From the NCBI RefSeq assembly GCF_025147485.1, contig NZ_CP102263.1, positions 4,415,501-4,479,500 on the forward strand: a DNA stretch of 64,000 nucleotides, written 5' to 3'. The notes under the pieces were generated by a model. That model saw only the letters and a list, made by a program, of their open reading frames with translations. It had not been told where the DNA came from and made no database searches. Position 1 is the first letter of the stretch. Each line of letters opens with the position of its first letter. The translations under genes and the position numbers were made by a program. The stretch comes from Bacteroides uniformis (lineage in GTDB: Bacteria; Bacteroidota; Bacteroidia; Bacteroidales; Bacteroidaceae). Of this stretch, positions 45,193 to 56,074 are shown one piece after another.

Positions 45193-45906
45193 CTACAATA
45201 CTCCGCTGACTCCGCTTCCAAACAAAGCAAAGTCCCCCAGGCACGGGTCGTCCGGAAAGGCCTCTGCCAGAGCTTCAGTAATCCGGCGGGCATTCTTCAA
45301 AGAAAATGTTTCTGTCTCGGTGAGTCCCAAAGCATAGGCCACACGGCAGACATGCGTGTCCAAAGGCACAATCAGGTCCCTGCAATCAAATCTCTCCCAA
45401 ATACCAAAATCCACTTCCGGACCTTTCCTTATCATCCAGCGCAAAAACATGTTCAGTTTCTTTTGGGGGCTCTTTGCCGAGACTTCCAAAAATGCACATA
45501 ACCTTTCCATCGGATTACCGGCATACGTACATAAGGCATCCTCCAGACTGTCAAAAGCAGAATAGGCAGCATGCAAACGCCTGAAATAGGAATGAAAGTC
45601 AGCATAAGAAAGCATTCGGTAAAAACAGCTTCTGTCCGTAGCAGGGAAGTCATTCTTCCATCGGCAGGACAACACGTATTGATGAGGTGATACCCCCATC
45701 AACCTATGCAACTCTTCAGCCTTTTTCAATATCTGTTTACGGTTGCCGAAACTCATGATGGCAGTCAGCAGCCCACTGATTTCAATATCCTGCTTCCGTT
45801 CATAGCGATGTGGAAACTGTACGGGGTCGTTCTGAATGAAGCCGGCGCAATGATAGGCCGCCGCCCACTCCCAAAGTTGTCTTTTAATCTCCTCGGTCAT
45901 CTGCAA
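45193..45906 (-). CDS. TIGR02757 (DUF2400) family protein
   Basis: 237 residues, helical. Segments ISGLLTAIMSFGNRKQILKKAEEL and VPLDTHVCRVAYALGL recall the helix-hairpin-helix DNA-glycosylase superfamily, and the second contains the invariant DTH of this family. I recognise the family but no activity is established. The N-terminal ATGs are three codons apart; either could be used. Confidence 0.88.
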   Translation of the reverse strand: MQMTEEIKRQLWEWAAAYHCAGFIQNDPVQFPHRYERKQDIEISGLLTAIMSFGNRKQILKKAEELHRLMGVSPHQYVLSCRWKNDFPATDRSCFYRMLSYADFHSYFRRLHAAYSAFDSLEDALCTYAGNPMERLCAFLEVSAKSPQKKLNMFLRWMIRKGPEVDFGIWERFDCRDLIVPLDTHVCRVAYALGLTETETFSLKNARRITEALAEAFPDDPCLGDFALFGSGVSGVL

Positions 45907-46072
45907 GCATTTGTTTTTTCATCTGAAATGCAAAGATATTGCAAATCGAATGCAAAACTTTCATGCTTGCACGAAAAAGTTGTGCCGGGATATAGCTTAT
46001 CTTATTTAAAGATATTGCATTTATAGCAACATCGGACAAGTAACCTATTTCTTTTCCTCCTATTTTTGCAAC

Positions 46073-46951
46073 ATGAAAAAGCCCAATAGAGCCATGCAGC
46101 AGAAAAAGACAACCCAGGAGGAATACCAAAAGTGTGTGAACGCAGTAGTGGATTATATAAATCTGCACCTCGGAGAAGAAATTGACCTGAAATCTTTGGC
46201 CAGGATTTCCCATTTCTCTCCCTTCTACTTCCACCGCATCATGAAAGCTTTCCTGGGTGAACCCGTCGGTACGTTCATTGTCCGGACGCGTACCGAAGCC
46301 GCTGCCCGGTTGCTTCGTTACTCGGACATGCCGATAGCGGACATAGCCTACCGTATAGGCTACTCTTCGCCTTCGTCACTGTCGAAAGTATTCAAGCAGT
46401 TCTACGGCATTTCACCATTAGAATACCGTAACAATAAAAACTTTGTAATTATGAAACCAGCCATTATTCGTCCGGAACTGGAACTGAAACACGAAATCAA
46501 AGAAGTTCCTGCCAGAAATGTGATTTACATCCGCCTCTTTGGCGACTATAAACTGAACGACTATTGCAGCGCATGGATGCGCCTTTGCCAGTTCATCCAG
46601 GAAGAAAAACTGCCTATGGGAGAAGTGATGCCCTACTGTATCTATCACGATGACCCCAAAGTGACGCCCGCTGAAAAGCTGCGTACCGATGTATGTATAG
46701 TCCTACCCTCATCTGCAACGGCCAAAGGAGACATAGGATTTAAACAGCTCGCGGCAGGCCGCTATGCCATATTCCTATACAAAGGTCCATACGAACATCT
46801 GCAGGCCGTATACGATACCATCTACGGGAAGTATATCCCCGAAATGGAATGTAGCTTACGGGATGAGTCCAGTGCGGAACGTTACTTGAACAACCCCGCA
46901 GATACGGCGCCGGAGGAACTGTTGACAGAGATTTATATTCCGGTAGAGTAG
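46073..46951 (+). CDS. AraC-type regulator with GyrI-like effector domain
   Basis: 292 residues. The AraC helix-turn-helix pair is at about 20-115 (LKSLARISHFSPFYFHRIMKAFLGE, IADIAYRIGYSSPSSLSKVFKQFYG). The C-terminal 160 residues form a GyrI/SOUL-like small-molecule domain (VIYIRLFGDYK, LPMGEVMPYCIYHDDPK). It is likely a multidrug- or toxin-responsive activator. The -7 box TATTTTTG ends only 4 bp before the first ATG, so the transcript is leaderless or the ATG at 46094 is the real start. Confidence 0.9.
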   Translation: MKKPNRAMQQKKTTQEEYQKCVNAVVDYINLHLGEEIDLKSLARISHFSPFYFHRIMKAFLGEPVGTFIVRTRTEAAARLLRYSDMPIADIAYRIGYSSPSSLSKVFKQFYGISPLEYRNNKNFVIMKPAIIRPELELKHEIKEVPARNVIYIRLFGDYKLNDYCSAWMRLCQFIQEEKLPMGEVMPYCIYHDDPKVTPAEKLRTDVCIVLPSSATAKGDIGFKQLAAGRYAIFLYKGPYEHLQAVYDTIYGKYIPEMECSLRDESSAERYLNNPADTAPEELLTEIYIPVE

Positions 46952-47020
46952 GCAAACTGTTCTGCCGGAGCCATCAGGATTTCTCCCCGGAAGAGTTTAG
47001 GAACCGGGCAGCGAACAAGT

Positions 47021-47112
47021 ATTCGTTCCTCCATGGAGTAAAAATCGTTCCACCATGGTGGAACGATTTTTACTCCGCGGTGGAATGATTTTTACCTCAT
47101 GATGGAACGAAT
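47021..47112. repeat. Nested palindrome with perfect 42-bp core
   Basis: Bases 47035-47076 form a perfect 42-bp palindrome centred on CACCATGGTG. The unit GGAACGATTTTTACTCC appears in both arms, again with changes at about 47082-47096, and ATTCGTTCC/GGAACGAAT close the outside. There is no gene in 46952-47293 besides this and a TAATTTTG -7 box (47213-47220) for the next gene. Confidence 0.85.
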
Positions 47113-47293
47113 AAATATTAGGCAAGCCGGTCGATACTATATTAGATACCCATATCTATACTGTATTGTAAAAAAGGGACACTCCCTTGTCTGTATGCTT
47201 GTTTTTATTCATTAATTTTGCACGACGCAATGCGAATCAAGCAATTGACGCAAACAGATAATTTTAAAATCTCCATTAAAATCAAGATAAAAG

Positions 47294-48190
47294 ATGCAAA
47301 ATGTTTCCATAAAAGGGTTTATATATGCGGCTCTCTCCTCTGCCACCTTCGGGCTGGCTCCTTTTTTCACCATTTCATTACTCCTTGCGGGCTTCTCCTC
47401 TTTCGAAGTATTGGCCTACCGATGGGGAATAGCTTCACTTGCCTTGGTCGTTTTCGGCATTATGCTGGGCGAGACATTCCGCATCAGCAGGAAAGACTGG
47501 GGAACGGTGTTCATCCTCAGCCTGCTCCGGGCAGCTACCTCCTTCAGTCTGGTCATCGCCTATCAGAACATAGCCAGCGGAGTGGCATCCACCATTCATT
47601 TCATGTATCCGCTGGCCGTGGCACTGGCCATGATGGGCTTTTTCGGAGAAAAGAGGTCATTCGCCATTCTGTTTGCCGTGTTGGTGTCACTAAGCGGAGC
47701 TGGACTTTTGTCATCCGGCAAAATAGACTTTGAAGGAGGAAACACGACCATCGGGCTGATTGCTGCCGGTCTGTCCGTATTCTTTTATGGAGGATATATC
47801 GTAGGAGTAAGGAAGAGCCGTGCCGTGCAGATTCCCTCCACTGCATTGACATGCTACGTAATGGGGCTGGGAGCCTTGTTCTTTATTATAGGAGGATATC
47901 TGACCGGAGGCATCCGGCTGGCCAATGATACCCACACATGGCTGAATATTCTCGGACTGGCGCTGCCGGCAACAGCTATATCCAACATCACCCTGGTAAA
48001 AGCCATTAAATACATAGGGCCTACACTGACTTCCATTTTCGGGGCCTTGGAACCTCTGACAGCCGTAGTTATCGGTTGCCTGATATTCAATGAAAGCTTC
48101 ACACCGGCCAGCGCCATCGGCATGGCGCTGATAATAACGGCCGTTACAGTCGTGGTGGTACACGAAAAGAAAAAGGAGAGTGAGAGTTGA
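47294..48190 (+). CDS. EamA/DMT-family transporter
   Basis: 298 residues with ten membrane segments in two EamA halves. The first begins GFIYAALSSATFGLAPFF, and the second starts about residue 150 (TIGLIAAGLSVFFYGGYIVG). Many such proteins export amino acids or metabolites; the substrate is unknown. It ends 6 bp from the convergent amidase gene. Confidence 0.9.
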   Translation: MQNVSIKGFIYAALSSATFGLAPFFTISLLLAGFSSFEVLAYRWGIASLALVVFGIMLGETFRISRKDWGTVFILSLLRAATSFSLVIAYQNIASGVASTIHFMYPLAVALAMMGFFGEKRSFAILFAVLVSLSGAGLLSSGKIDFEGGNTTIGLIAAGLSVFFYGGYIVGVRKSRAVQIPSTALTCYVMGLGALFFIIGGYLTGGIRLANDTHTWLNILGLALPATAISNITLVKAIKYIGPTLTSIFGALEPLTAVVIGCLIFNESFTPASAIGMALIITAVTVVVVHEKKKESES

Positions 48191-48196
48191 TTGTCC

Positions 48197-49195
48197 TTAT
48201 TTCGCCTTTTTATAATCCGTGATGAAACCCTCCATCATCCACTTGGCCAAGGCCTGGCGGTTCGAACTGATTACAAAACGGCGCTGGTCAAAAGTGTTCT
48301 GGATATTTCCCAATTCCACGAATACGGAAGCGGGAGAAGTATTGGCTAACACATAAAGATTGCGTGCGCTGACAGTTCCGGTAAACCCACGGTTGGGCTG
48401 GTGCTTGTCATATTTCGATTCGAAAGTTTTCTTCATGGTCTTAGCCAGACGCTTGCTGTCGGGCTTGCTTTTAGAGTGGTAAAAGAACACATCGGTCTGA
48501 TGGCTCTTACTGCGACTGTCCACATGAAGAAAAATGGCACGGCAATATTTATAGTTCTTGCGGTCCTTCTTGTAAAACTCATTGATTTTGGCGCAACGTT
48601 GCCGGAGACGTGCCACTTGGTTCAAGGGTATGGGAGCTCCCATGCACGTCTCACGTTTGCTGTTGGAAAGGTACTTGTCATCACGGATTCCGTCTTTAGC
48701 ATCCTGGATAATGATACGGACTTCCGCCCCCTCTTGCATCAAGTTACGGGCAAGGCGCAAAGCCACATCATACGCATACTCATCTTCATGCAGTTCTATT
48801 TTGCCGATTCTGCCGATAGCTCCGGGGTCGGGGCCTCCATGCCCGCTCACTACATAAAAACAAGCGCCCTGCAAACGGTTGGATGTCACTTTTACACTGG
48901 CAAGCGCTTTCCCGAACAAAGGTTCATTGATTGTCTTCTTCCCATTGCCAACCGGCTTTGATAATGGGGGCAGTACATACTTCACTCCCAGCCGCAATTC
49001 CTCCTTCCCTTTAAGAAGTTTCTTGTTCAGCTCCAAAAACTCCTTATAATAGGCTCTCCCCAGGCGCTTGTTACGTTCCAGGAAAACAGAGATTCCTTCT
49101 CCACGTCTCGGACTATCCCGCTCTTCCTGAGCCGAAGCATTAAAAGCAAACAAAGTACAAAAGAGGATGGTCAGTAAACAAAATATGCGTTTCAT
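48197..49195 (-). CDS. N-acetylmuramoyl-L-alanine amidase (Amidase_3) with LysM-like region
   Basis: 332 residues from MKRIFCLLTIL; ATGs at 49213 and 49210 are also in frame. The signal peptide ends NASAQ. A LysM-like segment lies at about 32-78 (EGISVFLERNKRLG, ELRLGVKYVLPP), followed by the amidase with zinc ligands in SGHGGPDPGA, a Glu in LHEDEYAYD and His in FLHVDS, and catalytic Glu in VFVELGN. It cleaves the stem peptide from peptidoglycan in the periplasm, probably for cell separation. Confidence 0.93.
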   Translation of the reverse strand: MKRIFCLLTILFCTLFAFNASAQEERDSPRRGEGISVFLERNKRLGRAYYKEFLELNKKLLKGKEELRLGVKYVLPPLSKPVGNGKKTINEPLFGKALASVKVTSNRLQGACFYVVSGHGGPDPGAIGRIGKIELHEDEYAYDVALRLARNLMQEGAEVRIIIQDAKDGIRDDKYLSNSKRETCMGAPIPLNQVARLRQRCAKINEFYKKDRKNYKYCRAIFLHVDSRSKSHQTDVFFYHSKSKPDSKRLAKTMKKTFESKYDKHQPNRGFTGTVSARNLYVLANTSPASVFVELGNIQNTFDQRRFVISSNRQALAKWMMEGFITDYKKAK

Positions 49196-49273
49196 ATTCC
49201 AATTATTCATCATTTATTCGGTTCGCTACAAATTTCCAGCCGCTAATTTATAGCATTTTACCATACTTAAGCA

Positions 49274-49301
49274 CAAAATTATAATTTTTTCCCTACTTTT
49301 G
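49274..49301. promoter_or_regulatory. Divergent -7 boxes for the amidase and metY
   Basis: Minus TAATTTTG (49274-49281) serves the amidase and plus TACTTTTG (49294-49301) serves metY. They lie back to back 12 bp apart. Full -33 boxes are not clear. Confidence 0.6.
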
Positions 49302-49350
49302 CGACAACTTACGCGATAATAGATAAGAAACTTTTAAAACAGATAACATT

Positions 49351-50631
49351 ATGGCAAAGCAATTCAAGCCGGAGACGCTGTGCGTACAAGCCGGATGGAC
49401 TCCTAAAAAGGGCGAGCCCCGTGTACTCCCCATCTATCAAAGTACAACTTTCAAATATGATACCAGCGAACAGATGGCACGCTTGTTCGACCTTGAAGAC
49501 AGCGGCTATTTCTATACCCGCCTGCAGAACCCTACGAACGATGCTGTAGCCGCCAAGATTGCCGCCCTCGAAGGTGGTGTGGCCGCTATGCTGACATCCA
49601 GCGGACAAGCAGCCAACTTCTATGCCATTTTCAATATCTGCCAGGCAGGAGACCATTTTGTTTGCTCCTCTACCATCTATGGCGGAACATTCAACCTCTT
49701 CGGAGTAACTTTGAAGAAATTGGGCATCGACGTCACTTTCGTCAACCCGGATGCCAGCGAGGAAGAAATTTCCGCTGCTTTCCGCCCCAATACCAAGGCC
49801 CTATTCGGCGAAACCATCTCCAACCCTACGCTCGAAGTGCTCGATATAGAGAAGTTTGCCCGCATTGCCCACAGCCACGGCGTGCCCTTGATTGTGGACA
49901 ACACCTTCCCTACCCCTATCAACTGCCGCCCGTTTGAGTGGGGTGCCGACATCGTAGTACACTCTACCACCAAATACATGGACGGACATGCCACCAGCGT
50001 AGGTGGAGCCATTGTAGACAGCGGTAACTTCGATTGGGATGCACACGCCGACAAATTCCCCGGACTGTGCACACCGGACGAGTCTTACCACGGACTGACT
50101 TATACGAAAGCCTTCGGCAAAATGGCTTACATCACCAAGGCTACAGCCCAACTGATGCGCGACCTGGGCAGCATCCAGTCTCCACAAAACGCATTCCTAC
50201 TGAACCTGGGTCTGGAAACACTGCACCTGCGTATGCCCCAACATTGCAAGAATGCACAAGCGGTAGCCGAGTATCTTGCCCAGAACGACAAAGTGGCTTG
50301 GGTGAATTATTGTGGTCTGCCGGGCGACAAATACTACGAGCAGGCACAGAAGTACATGCCGAACGGCTCTTGCGGCGTTGTCACCTTCGGCTTGAAGGGC
50401 GGACGGGAAGAGTCTATCAAGTTTATGGATTCACTGAAACTGGCAGCCATCGTGACTCATGTGGCCGATGCACGTACTTGCGTGCTGCACCCAGCCAGCC
50501 ATACACACCGCCAGTTGACAGACGAGCAACTGATGGAGGCAGGTGTACGCCCCGACCTGATTCGCTTCTCGGTAGGTATAGAGAATGCAGAGGATATTAT
50601 TGCGGATATAGAACAAGCGCTGAACGCTTGA
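49351..50631 (+). CDS. metY: O-acetylhomoserine aminocarboxypropyltransferase (sulfhydrylase)
   Basis: 426 residues of the Cys/Met-metabolism PLP family. The cofactor lysine is Lys208 in HSTTKYMDGH. TSSGQAANFYAIFN and VDNTFPTP are the phosphate- and ring-binding blocks. The length over 420 and the opening FKPETLCVQAGW fit MetY, which makes homocysteine from O-acetylhomoserine and sulfide. There is a short 50-nt leader and no SAM riboswitch. Confidence 0.94.
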   Translation: MAKQFKPETLCVQAGWTPKKGEPRVLPIYQSTTFKYDTSEQMARLFDLEDSGYFYTRLQNPTNDAVAAKIAALEGGVAAMLTSSGQAANFYAIFNICQAGDHFVCSSTIYGGTFNLFGVTLKKLGIDVTFVNPDASEEEISAAFRPNTKALFGETISNPTLEVLDIEKFARIAHSHGVPLIVDNTFPTPINCRPFEWGADIVVHSTTKYMDGHATSVGGAIVDSGNFDWDAHADKFPGLCTPDESYHGLTYTKAFGKMAYITKATAQLMRDLGSIQSPQNAFLLNLGLETLHLRMPQHCKNAQAVAEYLAQNDKVAWVNYCGLPGDKYYEQAQKYMPNGSCGVVTFGLKGGREESIKFMDSLKLAAIVTHVADARTCVLHPASHTHRQLTDEQLMEAGVRPDLIRFSVGIENAEDIIADIEQALNA

Positions 50632-50668
50632 TAAGGATAGAAATTTTAAAACTTTCTTGATATTTTTT

Positions 50669-50729
50669 TAGGTGCGAATTACGCGGATTTCACGGATTTA
50701 GTCCATTACATCCACGTAATTCGCGCCTA
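50669..50729. repeat. Intergenic palindrome, TAGGYGCGRATTACG family (copy 2)
   Basis: TAGGTGCGAATTACG and CGTAATTCGCGCCTA pair with one mismatch across 31 nt. The sequence resembles the copy at 41014-41084, including its flanks, and again lies between convergent genes (metY and GH20). Confidence 0.85.
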
Positions 50730-50742
50730 AATATTACAACAA

Positions 50743-53247
50743 TTATTTTACCTGCCACGTTATCGGCAAACTTTCCTTTCCTTGATAGAATGTCTTTACC
50801 TTCAATACCGAAGCATCGCATTTCACCGGCTCCTGCCACAAAGCAGACTGGGCAGTAGGTTCCGACCCATCAGTCGTATAACGTATCTCAGCCCCATCAA
50901 TGGCCACATTAGCAAACAGATTTCCCTCTTCTATCCATAAACCCGGCTGAGGCAAGCGGAAGTTAATCCCATGCTTTGCCCAATAAGGCATTTCACTCTT
51001 GCTGATTTTCTCATAATAAAGTGCCAAAGCCTGATTGAAAGCCTGCTCCTCCCGTATACCGGATAAATTTTCCCATGCCGGATGGGCATTCCAGCCACGT
51101 TCTGCCAGCCCTAATATTTTTGGGAAAAGAAGATATTCCACGCCATCAAAACTACGGATAGTTTCGGCAAACAATTGCCCTTGTACACCCATAATATGCT
51201 TCTTGCCTATCTCTGTCAAAGCAGTCTTCCCCTTTTCCGCATTATTCAAATCAATGGGATTGCCTGCCATATCCACACGCAGCGAACGATAAATGCTGAA
51301 AGGAAGCATAGAGAAAGAGACAGACTCATCCACATAACCTCCCCAATCGAGTCCACGCTCGTCCGGATGACCATTGTAAGCCATATCCATATAGAAATTG
51401 CCCACGTTGCAAAGGATGACCGGGTAACCGTTATTGGCTGTCTGATAAACCACTTCATCAGAGCCCGGTACAGTATTCCAGCAATACACACCGGCAGCCT
51501 GGCCCCTCAACTGTTGATGAGCCTCTTCAGTATGCCCCAAAGCAACTTCCTGCCAACCACTGAATTTCAGTCCGTTCTTCTGCATCACATCCGCCATTTG
51601 CGTAATGAAATACTCCGACAAATCATGAGCTTTCGTCATGCCTTTTTCCTTCATCAGTTCCTGGCATTTCGGGGAGCCCATCCACACACCGCGAGGCACT
51701 TCGTCACCACCCAAATGCACTGTGTACAGTGAAAGACCAGCTTCCTGATACATCGCATTAAGTTCCTGAATCACCTTCTCCATAAAACGGTAGGTAGAAG
51801 GCAAGGCGACATTCATCACATTGTCCGTATAATATTGTACAGAAACATAACGTGAAGTATCTTCCGGTTCACTCAATATATATTCTGTAGCTTTCCCCGG
51901 ATCAGTTTCAAAATATTTGTTATAGCGTGCCTTCATGGAGACAATGGCAGCGCGGGCATGCCCCGGAGATTCTATTTCCGGAACAATGCGGACATGTCTT
52001 TCGGCAGCATACTTCAGCAAATCAATAAATTCCTCGCGGCTATAATATCCATTGCCTACAGTCTTTGCATCAGGGTCATAGCCACCGTCATAACATGGGT
52101 AGAGGCACTGGCTTTCGTCAGTGGTATGCCCGCGACGGCTACCCACAGCAGTCAGTTCCTCCAAACCGGGAATCTCCAAACGCCAGGCTTCATCATCACA
52201 AAAATGGAAATGCAGGACATTCAATTTATAAGATGCAAAAATATCCACCAGTTTCTTCAAGTTCTCCGGAGCGGTGAAATTACGGGCAATATCTATCATT
52301 TGTCCACGATATGCCAAGTCCGGATAATCCCGAATGGAGACTGCCTCCAGCAAATAAGGTGTCTGCTTGCCCTTCAACATTGACAAAAGTGTCTGTGTAC
52401 CATTAAAAATGCCATGAGGAGTGGCAGCACTGATTTTTATCAGGTTGTCACCTATATTGATAGTATAATATTCATCATTTACGGCCTCCTTCCTATCAAG
52501 CAGTTCTTCCAGCACAATCTTCACGGAAGCATTTCCGACAACTTCCAAACCATACAAACCAGTCAGTTTCTCTTTCAGCAACTTGGCTTCACCGGCAAAG
52601 TTCTCCGGAAATGCCAAAGCTACCTTACCTTCCAATACGACATTATCGCCTTCAATGGCTACCACTTTCTTTACAGACGGAAGAATGTCTGACTGCACCA
52701 AAGCAGGAGCACCAGCCAAGCGAAGATTGGATTCATAAATCTTAGTCGCATCCGGATAGCCGCTCATTGACTCGGGAGAAGGAAGCGGCAGCGCCTTCAA
52801 AGCCACGGGCAACGGACTGCCCTCTTTACCATCCACAGTCTCCACCCAATAAGTTCCTTCCGGTACATGGGAGTTCCGGTCCAGCTTGTAAGTACAAAGG
52901 AAAGTGATCCGCATGGAATCACCGGGAGCCAGCGGAGCAAATTCGTCTGTCGGATACATTTTGAAAAAATTACCGTTCACTACCTCTACCTTCACTTCAG
53001 AGGCTCCTTCCTGCTTCACCCCTCGGGGAAGCTGTGAATAGTAAATCGTCCAGTTCTTTTTTAGAGGTTTTTGAGAGATATTCTTGAGAATAAAGGTATT
53101 CTCATAATATCCGGGTTCGATGTCACTTGCACCCATTTCCCAGGTCAGAGCAACCGGTGCCTTAGGTTCATTACTCGTTTTACATCCAGCAAATAGTGCC
53201 ATTACACAAAATAATAATCCTGCCAGAGGAAGTTTCAAAATTCTCAT
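50743..53247 (-). CDS. Glycoside hydrolase family 20 beta-N-acetylhexosaminidase lipoprotein
   Basis: 834 residues from MRILKLP; an ATG three codons earlier is possible. The signal peptide ends in lipobox LFAGC. Domains are a CHB_HEX carbohydrate-binding domain (about 30-160), GH20b, the TIM barrel with the catalytic pair Asp515-Glu516 in HLGGDEVPRGVW, and a C-terminal chitobiase-type domain with YTTDGSEPT. It removes terminal beta-linked GlcNAc or GalNAc, probably at the cell surface. The minus-strand -7 box TATTTTTG is at 53299-53306. Confidence 0.94.
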   Translation of the reverse strand: MRILKLPLAGLLFCVMALFAGCKTSNEPKAPVALTWEMGASDIEPGYYENTFILKNISQKPLKKNWTIYYSQLPRGVKQEGASEVKVEVVNGNFFKMYPTDEFAPLAPGDSMRITFLCTYKLDRNSHVPEGTYWVETVDGKEGSPLPVALKALPLPSPESMSGYPDATKIYESNLRLAGAPALVQSDILPSVKKVVAIEGDNVVLEGKVALAFPENFAGEAKLLKEKLTGLYGLEVVGNASVKIVLEELLDRKEAVNDEYYTINIGDNLIKISAATPHGIFNGTQTLLSMLKGKQTPYLLEAVSIRDYPDLAYRGQMIDIARNFTAPENLKKLVDIFASYKLNVLHFHFCDDEAWRLEIPGLEELTAVGSRRGHTTDESQCLYPCYDGGYDPDAKTVGNGYYSREEFIDLLKYAAERHVRIVPEIESPGHARAAIVSMKARYNKYFETDPGKATEYILSEPEDTSRYVSVQYYTDNVMNVALPSTYRFMEKVIQELNAMYQEAGLSLYTVHLGGDEVPRGVWMGSPKCQELMKEKGMTKAHDLSEYFITQMADVMQKNGLKFSGWQEVALGHTEEAHQQLRGQAAGVYCWNTVPGSDEVVYQTANNGYPVILCNVGNFYMDMAYNGHPDERGLDWGGYVDESVSFSMLPFSIYRSLRVDMAGNPIDLNNAEKGKTALTEIGKKHIMGVQGQLFAETIRSFDGVEYLLFPKILGLAERGWNAHPAWENLSGIREEQAFNQALALYYEKISKSEMPYWAKHGINFRLPQPGLWIEEGNLFANVAIDGAEIRYTTDGSEPTAQSALWQEPVKCDASVLKVKTFYQGKESLPITWQVK

Positions 53248-53422
53248 GCAACTCATGTGTTAAGTTAATAAATGGGGGTAATTTCTAAAATCTGATGCCA
53301 AAAATAAGCATTTTAAGCTAATTAACTGATAAAAGTAATAGATTTTATTGACAGCGAGCTACAATTTAGAACTTTTATACCTACATTTGCAGCCAAATTA
53401 TAACCAATTTAACTATTCTACC

Positions 53423-55707
<2,285 letters not shown>

Positions 55708-55711
<4 letters not shown>

Positions 55712-55881
55712 AACGACCGTTATCAAAATTCCAAATAGTTTGCATTATGCTGCTTTGGGCAGCACTTTGCTACATTGTTTTGATATCTGTCGAACGAATT
55801 GACGGTCCAATCATCCTAACGCTTGCCATTTCGGCGGCTTTAGTATTTATTCCCGTCATAAAGTCTCTAAAAAGAGGATAA
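55708..55881 (+). CDS. 57-residue two-span membrane protein overlapping maeB
   Basis: An ATGA overlap joins it to the maeB stop. The product starts MKRPLSKFQIVCIMLLWAAL, has two hydrophobic segments (about 9-28 and 33-51), a VERIDGP turn and a basic end (IKSLKRG). A strong terminator follows 22 bp later, closing the transcription unit. Coupled translation and sensible topology support a real gene. No family recognised. Confidence 0.7.
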
Positions 55882-55903
55882 ATAATATCTTTTTATTCCA
55901 TTT

Positions 55904-55941
55904 TGCGGTATAAAACAATAAAATTGTTGTTTTATACCGCA
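55904..55941 (+). terminator. Intrinsic terminator after maeB and the small gene
   Basis: TGCGGTATAAAACAA and TTGTTTTATACCGCA form a perfect 15-bp stem with an 8-nt loop, followed by TTTTC. Confidence 0.85.
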
Positions 55942-55957
55942 TTTTCTTTATAAAATG

Positions 55958-55988
55958 TTTGTTCGTTTCATTTTTATGTGTACTTTTG
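55958..55988 (+). promoter_or_regulatory. Promoter of gdhA
   Basis: TTTG, 19 bp, TACTTTTG, with about an 80-nt leader before the ATG at 56075. Confidence 0.88.
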
Positions 55989-56074
55989 CAACCGCAATGA
56001 GAGGAAAAGGAAACAAACCGAAAATCGAATTGTTTTAGGTAATATATAGTAGCAACCAATAAAAGAAATAGATT

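Noticed and set aside
47218..47733. 171-codon plus-strand frame overlapping the DMT transporter gene
   Set aside because: It overlaps the transporter in another frame and starts at the -7 box; the product is low complexity with no domain.
49302..49350. Possible SAM riboswitch before metY
   Set aside because: The leader is only about 50 nt and shows no pseudoknot or multi-stem pattern of known SAM classes.
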